Source: Actinomyces sp. (lineage in GTDB: Bacteria > Actinomycetota > Actinomycetes > Actinomycetales > Actinomycetaceae). From it: a stretch of DNA of 64,000 nt. The stretch spans positions 1-64,000 of the forward strand of contig NZ_JAUNHI010000008.1 in NCBI RefSeq assembly GCF_030524025.1. Reading direction: 5' to 3'. Under the pieces are notes generated by a model that saw only the letters and a list, made by a program, of their open reading frames with translations, searched no databases and was not told the DNA's origin. The position numbers and the translations under genes were made by a program. The first letter of the stretch is position 1. Every line of letters begins with the position of its first letter. Positions 34,636 to 44,460 of the stretch are shown here, in pieces.

Positions 34636-36414
34636 ATGGCGCAGCCCACCACGCCTGTCATCCTGGAGACCCTTCGCACCACCATGCCCGACGGGGTTGT
34701 CCTGCACGCCGAGGTCGCCCGCCCCACGGGCTCACAGGACTCCCCCGTCCCCGTCCTGCTCGCCCGCTGCCCCTACCTCGGCGGCTGGCGTCCGGCCTTC
34801 GCCGAGGGCTTCGGTTGGGCCACCCGTGAGCCGGGACAGATGACGCGGGTCATCGGACTGCAGGCCGGGGTCGAGCTTGAGGAGGTGATCGCAGCGGGCT
34901 TCGGGGTCGTCGTCCAGGCCTGTCGCGGCACCGACCGCTCCGAGGGCACCTTCCGCTTCTACCGCGACGAGGCCGCCGACGGCGTCGCCACCCGCCGGGC
35001 GCTGGCCGCACTGCCTTGGTGCGACGGCACGGTCCTGACCTTCGGCGCCTCCTACCTGACCACGACGCAGTTCACTGCCGCCCTGTCCTCCACGACGCAC
35101 CTGGCGGCGATGACCACCTGGGTGGCTCCCTCCACATACGACGACGACCTCATGATGCGCGGTGGTGTCCTGGAGGACGGGCCCGGGTACGACTGGGCGC
35201 GCCAGCGGGTGCGCGAGGGCCGCCTCCACGACGGCCTGGAGGACGTGCCCGCCGAGGAGCTGCCCGAGGCGGTCCCCGACTTCACGGCGATGCTGGCCCG
35301 CATCGGCATCCGCCGCGCCGCCGCGGCCCTCGCCTGCGCCCACCCGGCCGGAGCCCACGTCCTCGACGCCGTCAACCACCCCCTGCACGACCCCTACTGG
35401 GAGTCCCTGGGCTATCCCGAGCCGGCACTGCGTCGGCTCGGCTCCCGGCTGCCGGTGCTCTCCGTGGCCGGCTGGTACGACCTCTTCCTGGGCGGCACTC
35501 TGCGCAACCACGAGCTGCTCAGCTCCGCCCCACCACCGGTGACCGGACCCCACCGCCTCCTCATCGGGCCGTGGACCCACATCAACCAGACCCGGGACCA
35601 GCCCGGCCGCTCCTTCCCCCACGGAGGCCTGGAGGACGCCGGCACCGCCGCGCTCCACCTCGACTTCTGGAGGGCGGCCTGCGGCGACACCGACGCTGCA
35701 GCCCGCCTGCCCGATCTGCCGGTGCGTGTCTACATCATGGGCGCCGACCGCTGGGTCGACCTGCCGTCGTGGCCCGCGCCCCAGGCACGCGACACCTGCT
35801 GGCACCTGGCCGGCGGCGACGACGGCGTCCTCCTTCCCCCGACTAAACCGGCGCCGTCGGGCCCGGGACGCAGCTCGTGGGTCCACGATCCCGCCGACCC
35901 GGTGCCCACTGCCGGCGGTCAGGTGCTCATGGGGCCGCCTGAGGCGGCCGGCCCCCATGACCAGCGCCCTGTCGAGGCTCGCGACGACGTCGTGTCCTTC
36001 ACCACCGCGCCGCTGGGTGCTCCGGTCACCGTGCTCGGGCCGGTCAGGCTGCGGGCCTGGGTATCGGCCGGCGCCGAGGACGCCCACCTGCACGCCGCCC
36101 TGACCGAGGTCCTGCCCGACGGCACCTCTGTCCTGCTCACCGACGGCGTCCTGCGACTGAGCGCCCGCCACGGGGCTGACCGCAGGGACCCTCTGGCACC
36201 CGGGGAGGTCGTCGAGGTCGAGGTGGACATGTGGGCCACCGGCATCCAGCTGCCCGCCGGCCACCGCCTGCGGCTCAACCTGGCCGGATCGAACTGGCCC
36301 CGCTACAGCATCGCCCGACCGCACGAGGAGGAGCCCGTCACTCTGAGCGTCCACCACGACGCCACCCACCCGTCCCATCTCGTTCTGCCGCTGGTCGAGC
36401 TCGCCTGCGCCTGA
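34636..36414 (+). CDS. CocE/NonD-family serine hydrolase
   Basis: A 592-residue hydrolase of the X-Pro dipeptidyl-peptidase/cocaine-esterase family. The alpha/beta core begins TTMPDGVVLHAEVARP, with VVVQACRGTDRSEG for the oxyanion region and TFGASYLT for the nucleophile elbow (Ser near residue 142; the residue after the motif is Thr rather than the usual Gly). GWYDLFLGGT provides the Asp and IGPWTHIN the His. The C-terminal jelly-roll (residues 380-590) is complete. In this operon it may remove acyl groups from plant rhamnosides, but that is inferred from context only. The ribosome binding site is GGAG. Confidence 0.8.
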   Translation: MAQPTTPVILETLRTTMPDGVVLHAEVARPTGSQDSPVPVLLARCPYLGGWRPAFAEGFGWATREPGQMTRVIGLQAGVELEEVIAAGFGVVVQACRGTDRSEGTFRFYRDEAADGVATRRALAALPWCDGTVLTFGASYLTTTQFTAALSSTTHLAAMTTWVAPSTYDDDLMMRGGVLEDGPGYDWARQRVREGRLHDGLEDVPAEELPEAVPDFTAMLARIGIRRAAAALACAHPAGAHVLDAVNHPLHDPYWESLGYPEPALRRLGSRLPVLSVAGWYDLFLGGTLRNHELLSSAPPPVTGPHRLLIGPWTHINQTRDQPGRSFPHGGLEDAGTAALHLDFWRAACGDTDAAARLPDLPVRVYIMGADRWVDLPSWPAPQARDTCWHLAGGDDGVLLPPTKPAPSGPGRSSWVHDPADPVPTAGGQVLMGPPEAAGPHDQRPVEARDDVVSFTTAPLGAPVTVLGPVRLRAWVSAGAEDAHLHAALTEVLPDGTSVLLTDGVLRLSARHGADRRDPLAPGEVVEVEVDMWATGIQLPAGHRLRLNLAGSNWPRYSIARPHEEEPVTLSVHHDATHPSHLVLPLVELACA

Positions 36415-36446
36415 CCAGACCGACCTACGACTCGCAGGAGAACCAC

Positions 36447-39440
36447 ATGACCAGCATCGACGACCTGCGTCGAGCCGTGAAAGACCCGCCCATCGAGTAC
36501 CGTCCCGAGCAGAGGTGGTGGCTCGCCGAGGGCCTGCACACCGACGACACCATCCGCCACGAGATCAGCCAGGCGCACCGGCTGGGCTTCGGCGGCATGG
36601 AGTTCCTCGCCATGCCCGAGGACAACATCGACGAGTCCCGCTACGGCTGGGGGAGCGAGGAGTGGAGCCATGACTCGCTGACCGTCGCCCGGGAGACCAC
36701 CGAGCGCGGCATGTCCTTCTCCTTCACCTCCGGGACCAACTGGTCCAACGCGAACCTGCCCACCATCACCCCCGACGACGACGCCGCGGCCCAAGAGCTC
36801 GGCCTGGTCTGCGAGGACGTCGACGGCACCCGTTCGGGCCCACTGCCCACGGCCGACCTCAACAGGAGGAACGACGGCCCGGACTTCATCCTCGAGCGCA
36901 TCCCCGGCAAGCGCCAACGTTTCGTCGCCGTCGTCGCCGCGGTCGTCACCGACCGCAGCGACGCACCCGGGCTCCTCGACGTCGACTCCCTGACGGACCT
37001 GTCCCCCCTGGTCACCGGCCGCGGCGAGGACCGCGCCCTGGAGTGGACCGCACCGGATGACCGGCGCTGGCGCCTGTTCATCTTCTGGCAGCACGGCACG
37101 GGCCAGATCGCCAAGCCGTCGGCCTCGGTCAACTACACGGTCAACTACCTGGAGCGCGACGGGGTCGATGCTGTCATCGCCTACTGGCGGGACGTCGTCC
37201 TGACCGACGAGCTCAAGGCGCAGATCGCCGCCAACCCCCGCGCTCAGATGTACATGGACTCCCTCGAGCTCAACCTCTCGGGCGAGGCGGGGATGTTCTG
37301 GGGCCGCACCGTCGCCGAGGAGTTCCGCGCCCGTCGCGGCTACGACATCATCCCCTGGCTACCCGTCCTTGTGCGCCGGGTACCGCTCATGGCGGTCTCG
37401 ACGGTCTACACCTACGAGCCCGAGGGCTCGGACACCGCCGTACGCACCGCCGTGGCCAAGGTCCGTCACGACTACGTTGAGACCCTGACCGACCTGTACA
37501 TCGAGAACATGCTCCTGCCTTTCCGGGACTTCCTCAGGGCCAACGGGATGTCACTGCGCGCCGAGATCTCCTACGGGCTGCCCTTCGAGCTGACCCGCCC
37601 GGGCATCGCGGTGGACGGCATCGAGAACGAGTCCCTGGAGTTCGGCTCCCAGATCGACGCCTACCGGCTCATGGGCGGAGCCGCTCACCTGCTGGGCAAG
37701 CAGTACTCCTCCGAGACTGGAGCGACGACGCGCAACCATATGCTCGACCACCGCTTCTACGACCAGATCATCAACACCCAGCTGGCCGCAGGCATCACCA
37801 AGACCGTCCTGCACGGTTGGTCCTCCCCGCGCGGGGCCGAGGGCACTGTCGAGTGGCCGGGTCACGAGGGCATGCTGCCCCTGTTCTCCGAGCGCTTCGA
37901 CACCCGTCAGCCCGGCTCGGAGTTCTATCCGCTGTGGACACGGGCGGTGGGCCGCCTCCAGTACGTCCTGCGGCAGGGTCGCCCGCGCATCGACGTCGGC
38001 ATCCTGCGCACCGACCACTTCACAGACAACTCCTCGGGCATGATGCTCATCGACGACCGGGGCGAGCGTGTCGCCGACGAGGTGGCCTACGGCACGAGAT
38101 GGATGAGGAACCGCCAGAACCATTGGTGGGCCGACCTGGGCATGCAGGACGCCGGATGGACCTACGAGTTCTTCGAGGGGTCCTACCTGCTGCGTCCGGA
38201 GGTCTCCTTCGGCGACGGCGTCGTCCAGCCCGACGGCCCCGGCTACCAGGCGCTCATCGTCTACCAGGAGGCTCTCGACGCCGACGTCGCCGCCCGGCTC
38301 CTGGAGCTGGCGGAGGCGGGTCTGCGGGTACTGGTGGTCAACGGCGTCAGCGAGCTCAAACGCCTCGAGACCGGCGAGTACCTCCGCCACGACGCCCCAG
38401 CCTCGCGTACCCCCGGACTGGATGGGCGTGACGAGGAGCTGGCCACGACGATGGCGCACCTGCGAGCCCTGCCCACGGTCGCCGAGATCGATGACCAGTC
38501 CCTCACGCTCCGGGCGCTGCGCGACCTGGGGGTCCGGGGGTACCACGAGCTGGTCGAGCCAAGCCCCGCCGTGCTGACCTACGAGCGCGAGGACGGCGAC
38601 CTCATCCACGTCTACCTCTACAGCTTCCTGTACGAGACCGGGCGGGAGACCACCGTCGAGGTGCGCGTTCCGGGGCGGGGCGCCGCCTACCGTCTCGACC
38701 AGTGGAGCGGCGTGATTCGCCCCGTCCCCTCCAGGTCCGACGGCGAGGCCACGGTCATCGCGGTGACGCTGCGTCCCGGTGAGGCCACGATCGTGACGCT
38801 CGACCGCTCGGTCGGCGGGCGGGGGCCGGCCGACCGGACCGGCACGACGGCGGGAGCCTGTCACCAGTCGCAGATCGGCTCAGTGGTTGCCGAGCTCTCC
38901 GACTGGTCGATCGCCGTGGAGTCCTGGGACGCAGGCGACAACGAGATCGTCCAGGAGGACCGGGGCCTGGGCTACGTGACCCGTGAGGTCGTGCCGACCA
39001 CCGTCGTCACCCGCCTCCAGTCCAGCGCACGTGCGCTGGCACCGTGGAAGGATCTGCCCGACGTCGGCCCGGAGGTCTCCGGCGTCGGCGAGTACCGCAC
39101 AACGCTCACCCTCGAGGAGGTGCCCGAGGGGCGGCTCGTCCTCGACCTGGGGGACGTCAACGGCGGGCTCGGCTCACTGAGTGTCAACGGCTCGGAGCCG
39201 GTCGGTTTCGACACGTCCGCTCCGGCCGTGGATGTAACCGGGCGGCTGCGAGCAGGGGACAACGAGCTGGTCGTCCGGGTGTCCTCCTCGCTGAGCAACC
39301 GCTTGAGGGCGCGCGGCTACTACGATCGCGTTCCCGACGTCCTGCTCATGCTCAACGAGGGTGTCAGCACACCGCATGAGGTGCCCGAGCGCTCCTACGG
39401 GCTGGTCGGCCCCGTGCGCCTGCTGGCACGGAGCAGCTGA
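36447..39440 (+). CDS. Alpha-L-rhamnosidase, glycoside hydrolase family 106
   Basis: A 997-residue enzyme. The N-terminus (PEQRWWLAEGLHTDDTIRHE, then HRLGFGGMEFLAMPE) is the GH106 catalytic barrel, and FTSGTNWSN and MYMDSLELNLSGEAGMFWG lie in the barrel strands with acidic residues. The C-terminal part contains a jelly-roll carbohydrate-binding domain (about residues 860-985, ending YYDRVPDVLLMLNEGV...YGLVGPVRL). GH106 enzymes release terminal alpha-L-rhamnose by inversion. There is no signal peptide, so it acts inside the cell. The ATG is set by CAGGAG 6 nt upstream. It is the last gene of the operon. Confidence 0.85.
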   Translation: MTSIDDLRRAVKDPPIEYRPEQRWWLAEGLHTDDTIRHEISQAHRLGFGGMEFLAMPEDNIDESRYGWGSEEWSHDSLTVARETTERGMSFSFTSGTNWSNANLPTITPDDDAAAQELGLVCEDVDGTRSGPLPTADLNRRNDGPDFILERIPGKRQRFVAVVAAVVTDRSDAPGLLDVDSLTDLSPLVTGRGEDRALEWTAPDDRRWRLFIFWQHGTGQIAKPSASVNYTVNYLERDGVDAVIAYWRDVVLTDELKAQIAANPRAQMYMDSLELNLSGEAGMFWGRTVAEEFRARRGYDIIPWLPVLVRRVPLMAVSTVYTYEPEGSDTAVRTAVAKVRHDYVETLTDLYIENMLLPFRDFLRANGMSLRAEISYGLPFELTRPGIAVDGIENESLEFGSQIDAYRLMGGAAHLLGKQYSSETGATTRNHMLDHRFYDQIINTQLAAGITKTVLHGWSSPRGAEGTVEWPGHEGMLPLFSERFDTRQPGSEFYPLWTRAVGRLQYVLRQGRPRIDVGILRTDHFTDNSSGMMLIDDRGERVADEVAYGTRWMRNRQNHWWADLGMQDAGWTYEFFEGSYLLRPEVSFGDGVVQPDGPGYQALIVYQEALDADVAARLLELAEAGLRVLVVNGVSELKRLETGEYLRHDAPASRTPGLDGRDEELATTMAHLRALPTVAEIDDQSLTLRALRDLGVRGYHELVEPSPAVLTYEREDGDLIHVYLYSFLYETGRETTVEVRVPGRGAAYRLDQWSGVIRPVPSRSDGEATVIAVTLRPGEATIVTLDRSVGGRGPADRTGTTAGACHQSQIGSVVAELSDWSIAVESWDAGDNEIVQEDRGLGYVTREVVPTTVVTRLQSSARALAPWKDLPDVGPEVSGVGEYRTTLTLEEVPEGRLVLDLGDVNGGLGSLSVNGSEPVGFDTSAPAVDVTGRLRAGDNELVVRVSSSLSNRLRARGYYDRVPDVLLMLNEGVSTPHEVPERSYGLVGPVRLLARSS

Positions 39441-39569
39441 GGAGGCCGGGCGAGGCGGGTCCACACCGCCGCGCACCCTGTTCCGCCCATCGGGCTGCCG
39501 ACCGGTCATGTCGGCGACTCCGTGGAGCCCCCGTGCATCCACGGAGTCGCCGGGACCTCGTTCCCGCAC

Positions 39570-39615
39570 GTGTCATATGTCCCGATCTCGAGGTGTCATA
39601 TGTCCCGATCTCGCG
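39570..39615 (+). repeat. Dispersed 23-bp repeat, locus E (2 units)
   Basis: Two direct units with the full core, period 23 bp, followed by a G-rich tail, in the gap between the convergent GH106 and GH1 genes. The array ends 11 bp from the GH1 stop codon. Confidence 0.9.
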
Positions 39616-39626
39616 GTGGGGCGGGG

Positions 39627-40886
39627 TCAGAACAGCACGGCTCCGTTCGTCCGGGCGATCTCGCCCAGCACATGAGCACTGGGCTTGGGCCTGCGCTCCT
39701 GGGTGACCCTGTCCACGGCGATGATGCCGAACTTGGGGCCGTAGCCGAAGATCCACTCGAAGTTGTCCATCGCCGACCAGCACATGTAGCCGCGCACGTC
39801 CACGCCGTCGGCGATCGCACGACCCACCTCGGTGACCGCGGTGCGCAGGAAGTCCACCCGCTGGGTGTCGTCCTCGGTGTTGAGCCCGTTCTCGGTGACG
39901 ATGATCGGCACCTTGACCGTCTCCCACGCCTGGCGCACCACCGCCCCGATCGCCCAGGGCCAGATCTCCTCCCCGCCCTGGTTGAGCACCGCGCCGTCCT
40001 CCGGCGGTACCGGGCCATCGGGACCCAGCACCGTGCGGTTGTAGGTCTGCAGCCCGACGAAGTCGTCGCCCTCGCTGAGGCGCAGGTAGCGCAGGTTGTT
40101 GTCCTCATTCATGCGCGCCACCCGCTGCTCGCCGCCGGGTGCGGCATGGAAGTCGGTGTTGGCCAGGGTCCAGCCGACCTGCATCTCAGGCCTGACCTCT
40201 TTGATCGCCCGCCTGGCCTGGCGGTGCGCCTCCGCCGCGACCTCGAACGCCTCCTCGGTGGCGGCGAGCTGGAAGCCGGCGACCTTGTCCGCCGTCGTCC
40301 CCAGGGCACGCGCAGCCCCCTGCCAGGTGGGGTTGCCCAGGCGCTGGGCCGGGCTGGTCTCGGCCAGACCCATCTCGGCCAGCAGGACGGAGAGGTTGGG
40401 CTCGTTCATCGTGCAGGCGATGTCGAACAAGTCGCCGAGCTCATCGGTGACCACCCGGCAGTAGCGGGCGAACAGGTCCGGCGTACTGGCATCCTCCCAG
40501 CCGCCACGGGCGATAAGCCATGCCGGAGAAGTGAAGTGGTGGTAGGTGACCAGCGGGGTCAACCCGTGCTCGTGACAGGCGCGCAGCATGTCGCGGTAGT
40601 GCTCGATGGCCACCGCGGAGAACTCGCCCTCGGCCGGCTCGATCCGGCTCCACTCCAGGGAGAAGCGGTAGGAGTTCAGGCCCAGTGAGGCCAGCAGCGC
40701 GATGTCGGAGCGGTAGCGGGTGAAGTGGTCGCAGGCATCTCCCGAGGACTCGGCGAACATGGTGTTCGGGACGTGCTCATAGAGCCAGCAGTCGTTGTTC
40801 GTGTTGCCTCCCTCGACCTGGTGGGAGGCGGTGGCGGCTCCCCACAGGAAGTCCTCGGGGAAGGGCGTGGCGGCGGTAGCGGTCAT
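39627..40886 (-). CDS. Beta-glucosidase, glycoside hydrolase family 1
   Basis: A 419-residue GH1 enzyme. Typical features are FPEDFLWGAATASHQVEGG at the N-terminus, SLEWSRIEPAEG, HHFTSPAWL, the acid/base motif TMNEPN, the nucleophile motif VTENG and FEWIFGYGPKFGI near the end. GH1 enzymes hydrolyse beta-glucosides with retention. Beside rhamnosidases it would finish the breakdown of rhamnosyl-glucosides such as rutinosides. Two ATGs are available: 40895 has its ribosome binding site only 1 nt away, whereas 40886 has AGGAG at a workable distance, so 40886 is preferred. It is divergent from GH78. Confidence 0.87.
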   Translation of the reverse strand: MTATAATPFPEDFLWGAATASHQVEGGNTNNDCWLYEHVPNTMFAESSGDACDHFTRYRSDIALLASLGLNSYRFSLEWSRIEPAEGEFSAVAIEHYRDMLRACHEHGLTPLVTYHHFTSPAWLIARGGWEDASTPDLFARYCRVVTDELGDLFDIACTMNEPNLSVLLAEMGLAETSPAQRLGNPTWQGAARALGTTADKVAGFQLAATEEAFEVAAEAHRQARRAIKEVRPEMQVGWTLANTDFHAAPGGEQRVARMNEDNNLRYLRLSEGDDFVGLQTYNRTVLGPDGPVPPEDGAVLNQGGEEIWPWAIGAVVRQAWETVKVPIIVTENGLNTEDDTQRVDFLRTAVTEVGRAIADGVDVRGYMCWSAMDNFEWIFGYGPKFGIIAVDRVTQERRPKPSAHVLGEIARTNGAVLF

Positions 40887-41194
40887 CGTGGTCATGCTCC
40901 TGGGCGTGGTGGGCGGTGGGTGCAGGTGCTGACGGCGACACCCGGCGCGCACGAGGCGGCGCGGGGCGCCGCCGTCGAGTCGGGTGACGGACGGCGTAAC
41001 TGGCAGGCGGGGGTCACGTGACTCCCTTGACCAGGGGAATGACGAGGCCCCTGCCGCACTCCCCCGGATCATGGAGCACAGCGCCACGGTCCCGGACAGA
41101 CCCATCGCTGCGCCGTCACCCGCGCCGAAGCAGCCGACCTCGTGCACCCCCGACCACCAACAGACGTCGCGCAGGACGGGACCGAGATCGACTC
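40887..41194. other. Intergenic region between the GH1 and GH78 genes
   Basis: Together with the promoter/operator at 41195-41251 this forms a 370-bp divergent region. No gene is recognised. The GH1 promoter must lie here on the minus strand, but no convincing -35/-10 pair or second LacI operator was found. Confidence 0.5.
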
Positions 41195-41251
41195 TTGACG
41201 GGTGGGACCAACCCCCTAGTATGTCGCACACTACTATATGAATCGATTCAA
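41195..41251 (+). promoter_or_regulatory. Promoter and LacI operator of the first GH78 gene
   Basis: TTGACG (41195-41200), a 16-nt spacer and TAGTAT (41217-41222) make a near-consensus promoter. ATGAATCGATTCAA (41238-41251), containing the perfect palindrome TGAATCGATTCA, lies at about +9 to +22. It is the most symmetrical of the three operators. Confidence 0.8.
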
Positions 41252-41267
41252 CACATCTGGAGAACCG

Positions 41268-44200
41268 ATGCCCCCGCCCAACAGCCTCCCGCCCGCACCC
41301 GCAGGACAGACTCCGCTGGCCACCGCGCCCACGGCTGCCCGGTCCACCGCCTCCATGCCTACCCCGGCATCACCCGACCCGCTCATGTCGGGCCAGCCGA
41401 GCCGTGCGCCCGCCTCGCCTGCCACCTCCTCCCCCGCCCCGACCCCAGCGGCAGCTCTCGGAGACGGCTCACCCCGAACCACCGACCTGCTGCGCGCGCC
41501 CGCGCCCGCGCCGACGGACCCGGTGGGCCCGCTGGCGGCACCCGTGCGCCTGCGTGTCGACCACCACCGCCCCGACCTGCCCGTTCTCGGCGGGACCGGG
41601 GCCAGCCCCACGCTGTCCTGGGAGGTGCCCACCGCCCCCGCAGGCTGGCGACAGGTGCGCGCGGAGGTCGAGATCACCCGCGGCCCCCTCGGCGATCCGA
41701 CCGTCACCGAGACCCATTCCCTGGCAGGACCCGACGCGCTGTTCATCCCCTGGCCGGGAGCACCTCTGACCAGCCGTGAGACAGCGTCCTGGCGCGTGCG
41801 CGTGGCTGGGGCTGATGGCACCTGGTCGCCCTGGTCCCGCCCCGCCGTCGTCGAGACGGGTCTGCTGGAGCGCTCCTGCTGGACCGCGCGCCCGATCACC
41901 GCGCCCGGCAACGCGCGCACCGACCCCGCCCCCGTCCTCGTGCGCCGTCTGACCGTCCCCGCGGGCACCACCGCCGCTCGCCTCCACCTGACCGCCGCCG
42001 GTGTTTACGAGGCCTTCATCGACGGCGTCAAGGTGGGAACCGACGAGCTCGCCCCGGGGTGGACCGAGTACGCCGACCGCCTCCTGGTCCAGACCCACGA
42101 CGTCACCGCCGCCCTGGGCCCCGGCGAGCATGAGCTCGCCATCGTCCTGGGCAACGGCTGGTACCGCGGCCACCTGACCTGGGAGATGCGCGAGTGCGTC
42201 TACGGCACCGACTTGTGGCTGCTCGCCCAGCTCGAGCTCACCGGTCCGGAAGGGACGACCACGATCGGCACGGACGGCGACTGGGTCTGGCGCCCCTCCA
42301 ACGTCACCGCCAACGACCTGTACAACGGCCAGTCCACCGACCTGCGTCTGCCCGCACTCGGCACCGAGGACGCCGAGTCCGCCGTCGCCGTTCTCGCCCT
42401 GCCGGAGGCCGACCTCGTTCCGACCGCGCTGCCCCTGCCCACCGTCGTCGGCGAGCTGCAGCCGATCGAGGTCCTCACCACGCCGTCGGGCAGGCGGATC
42501 GTCGACCTCGGGCAGAACCTGACCGGGCACATGCGCCTGACAGTCGTGGGCGACGCCGGTCGGGTCATCACCTTGCGCCACGCCGAGGTCCTCGAGGACG
42601 GCGAGCTGGGCACCCGTCCCCTGCGCCACGCCGAGTGCACCGACCGCGTGACCCTGGCCGGTACCGGCACCGCTGATCACCCCGAGGTCTTCGCCCCCAC
42701 CCTGACCCAGCACGGCTTCCGGTACGTCGAGGTCGAGGGATTCGACGGCGACGACGAGGCCCTGGCCGCGGCCCTCACCGCCCGCGTGGTCTCGGCCGGC
42801 ATGGAGCGCGCGGGCTGGTTCAGCTGCGACCAGGAGGACGTCAGCCGCCTGGTGGAGAACACGCGCTGGTCGACACTTCATCACCGTGCCCACCGACTGC
42901 CCGCAGCGCGACGAGCGCCTGGGCTGGACCGGCGACATCGGCGTCTTCGCCCCGACCGCCCTGACGCTGTATGACTCGGCAGCCTTCCTGGCCTCCTGGT
43001 GCGCCGACCTTGCCGCCGCACAGGCGCCCGACGGCTCCCTGCCAGTGGTGGCCCCCAACGTCCTTGGTGACACGAAGCTGACCTGCGCCTGGGGCGACGC
43101 CATCACCCTGGTGCCCTGGGCAGTCTACGAGGCGACGGGGGACACCGGAGTTCTGGCCGCCACCGTCGAGGCCATGTCCCGCTTCGTCGACGGCGTCGAG
43201 ATGGCAGCCGGACCGCGGCTTCTGTGGCGTGGTGGCTTCCAGTTCGGCGACTGGCTCGACCCCGACGCTCCACCCCAGGACCCGGCCGACGCCAAGGCCG
43301 ACCCCGACGTCGTGGCCACCGCCTACTTCGCCCGCAGCGCCGAGATCACCGCGCGTGCCTACGCCGCCCTGGGACGGCCCGAGCGGGCCCGGCACTACGA
43401 GAAGCTGGCCGCCGGCGTGCGCCGCGCCTACCTGGACGCCTACGTCACCGTCGACGGCCTGATCGTCTCCGACTGCGCCACGGTCTACGCCCAGGCCTTG
43501 GCCTGGGACCTGCTCGACACGCCGCGACGGGTAGCGGGCGCCGGGGCCCGCCTGGCCGACCTGGCGCACAGTCGGGCCTTCCGCATCTCGACGGGCTTCG
43601 TGGGCACACCACTGGTCCCCACCGCCCTGGTCAAGGGCGGCCAGGGCGCCACCGCCTCCCGCCTCCTGCTGGAGAGGGGGTGCCCCTCATGGCTGTACCC
43701 GGTGGAGATGGGCGCCACGACCATCTGGGAGCGTTGGGACTCCATGCTTCCGGACGGGACCATCAATCCCGGGGAGATGACGAGCTTCAACCACTACGCC
43801 CTGGGCGCGGTCACCCAGTGGCTCATGACCGAGCTGGCCGGGCTCGAGCTGGTCGCGCCCGGCGGACGGGCCCTGAGAGTCGAACCGCGGTTCGGCCACG
43901 GGTTCGGCTCCGCGGGCGTCACACGCCGCCTGCCGCTGGGCACGGCGAGCGCCGCCTGGGAACTGAGCGGGCAGGACCTCGGTCTGCGCGTACAGGTGCC
44001 GGTCGGCGCAACGGCGCGGATCATCCTGCCCGGCGTGGAGCCCGAGACCGTCGAGCACGGCGTGCACGAGCGCACAGTGCGCGTGCCCGAGGACGTGTTG
44101 GGGAGGCCCGGGACCGTCGCGACGGTCCGCGGCCTCATGGCCGACACCGACGCCTGGCAGCGGGCGGTCACCGCCGTGAGCTCGGCAGGGCACCCGATGT

Positions 44201-44427
44201 ACGCCCAGGACCCGGCCGTCACGCTTGCCAAGCTGCTGCGCCGTGAGCTCGACGCCCCCGTGTCGATGGCACCGGCTGCGGCAACCGTGTACGGCTTCGT
44301 CCCAGGAATGGAAGAGGTGCGCGACGCCCTGGAGAAGGTCGTACGCACGATCGGCTCTCCAGCGATGGCGAGCAGGGGCCGCGGCGCAGCCGCCGAAACG
44401 ATCGACCAAGAGGCCGAGCCCCTCTAG
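41268..44427 (+). pseudogene. Alpha-L-rhamnosidase GH78, frameshifted
   Basis: This is a GH78 gene (about 1050 codons) in two frames. The first (41268 to about 42873) encodes an 85-residue Pro/Ala/Ser-rich leader and the N-terminal beta domains (SWEVPTAPAGWRQV, DLGQNLTGHMRL, FRYVEVEGF). The second continues with the catalytic (alpha/alpha)6 barrel: PTDCPQRDERLGWTGDI, FGDWLDPDAPP, WERWDSMLPDG and FNHYALGAV. At 42873, comparison with the adjacent paralogue shows 8 bp missing after the tryptophan-serine codons (RWS). The break falls just before the catalytic acid motif, so the protein would be inactive. The start ATG follows GGAG by 6 nt. Confidence 0.8.
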
Positions 44428-44443
44428 AATTGATACGTTTCAA
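44402..44443 (+). promoter_or_regulatory. Promoter and LacI operator of the second GH78 gene
   Basis: TCGACC (44402-44407), 17 nt and TAGAAT (44425-44430) form a promoter overlapping the end of the first GH78 gene. TTGATACGTTTCAA (44430-44443) begins at the last base of the -10 and spans the transcription start. It differs from the operator at 29400 by one base. Confidence 0.75.
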
Positions 44444-44460
44444 TAGGGAGAGAGGTTGCC

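Noticed and set aside
42886..44427. The second half of the first GH78 gene as an independent gene
   Set aside because: A GTG exists at 42886, but it has no ribosome binding site, and the product would lack the N-terminal domains and begin in the middle of the catalytic barrel; a frameshift explains it better.
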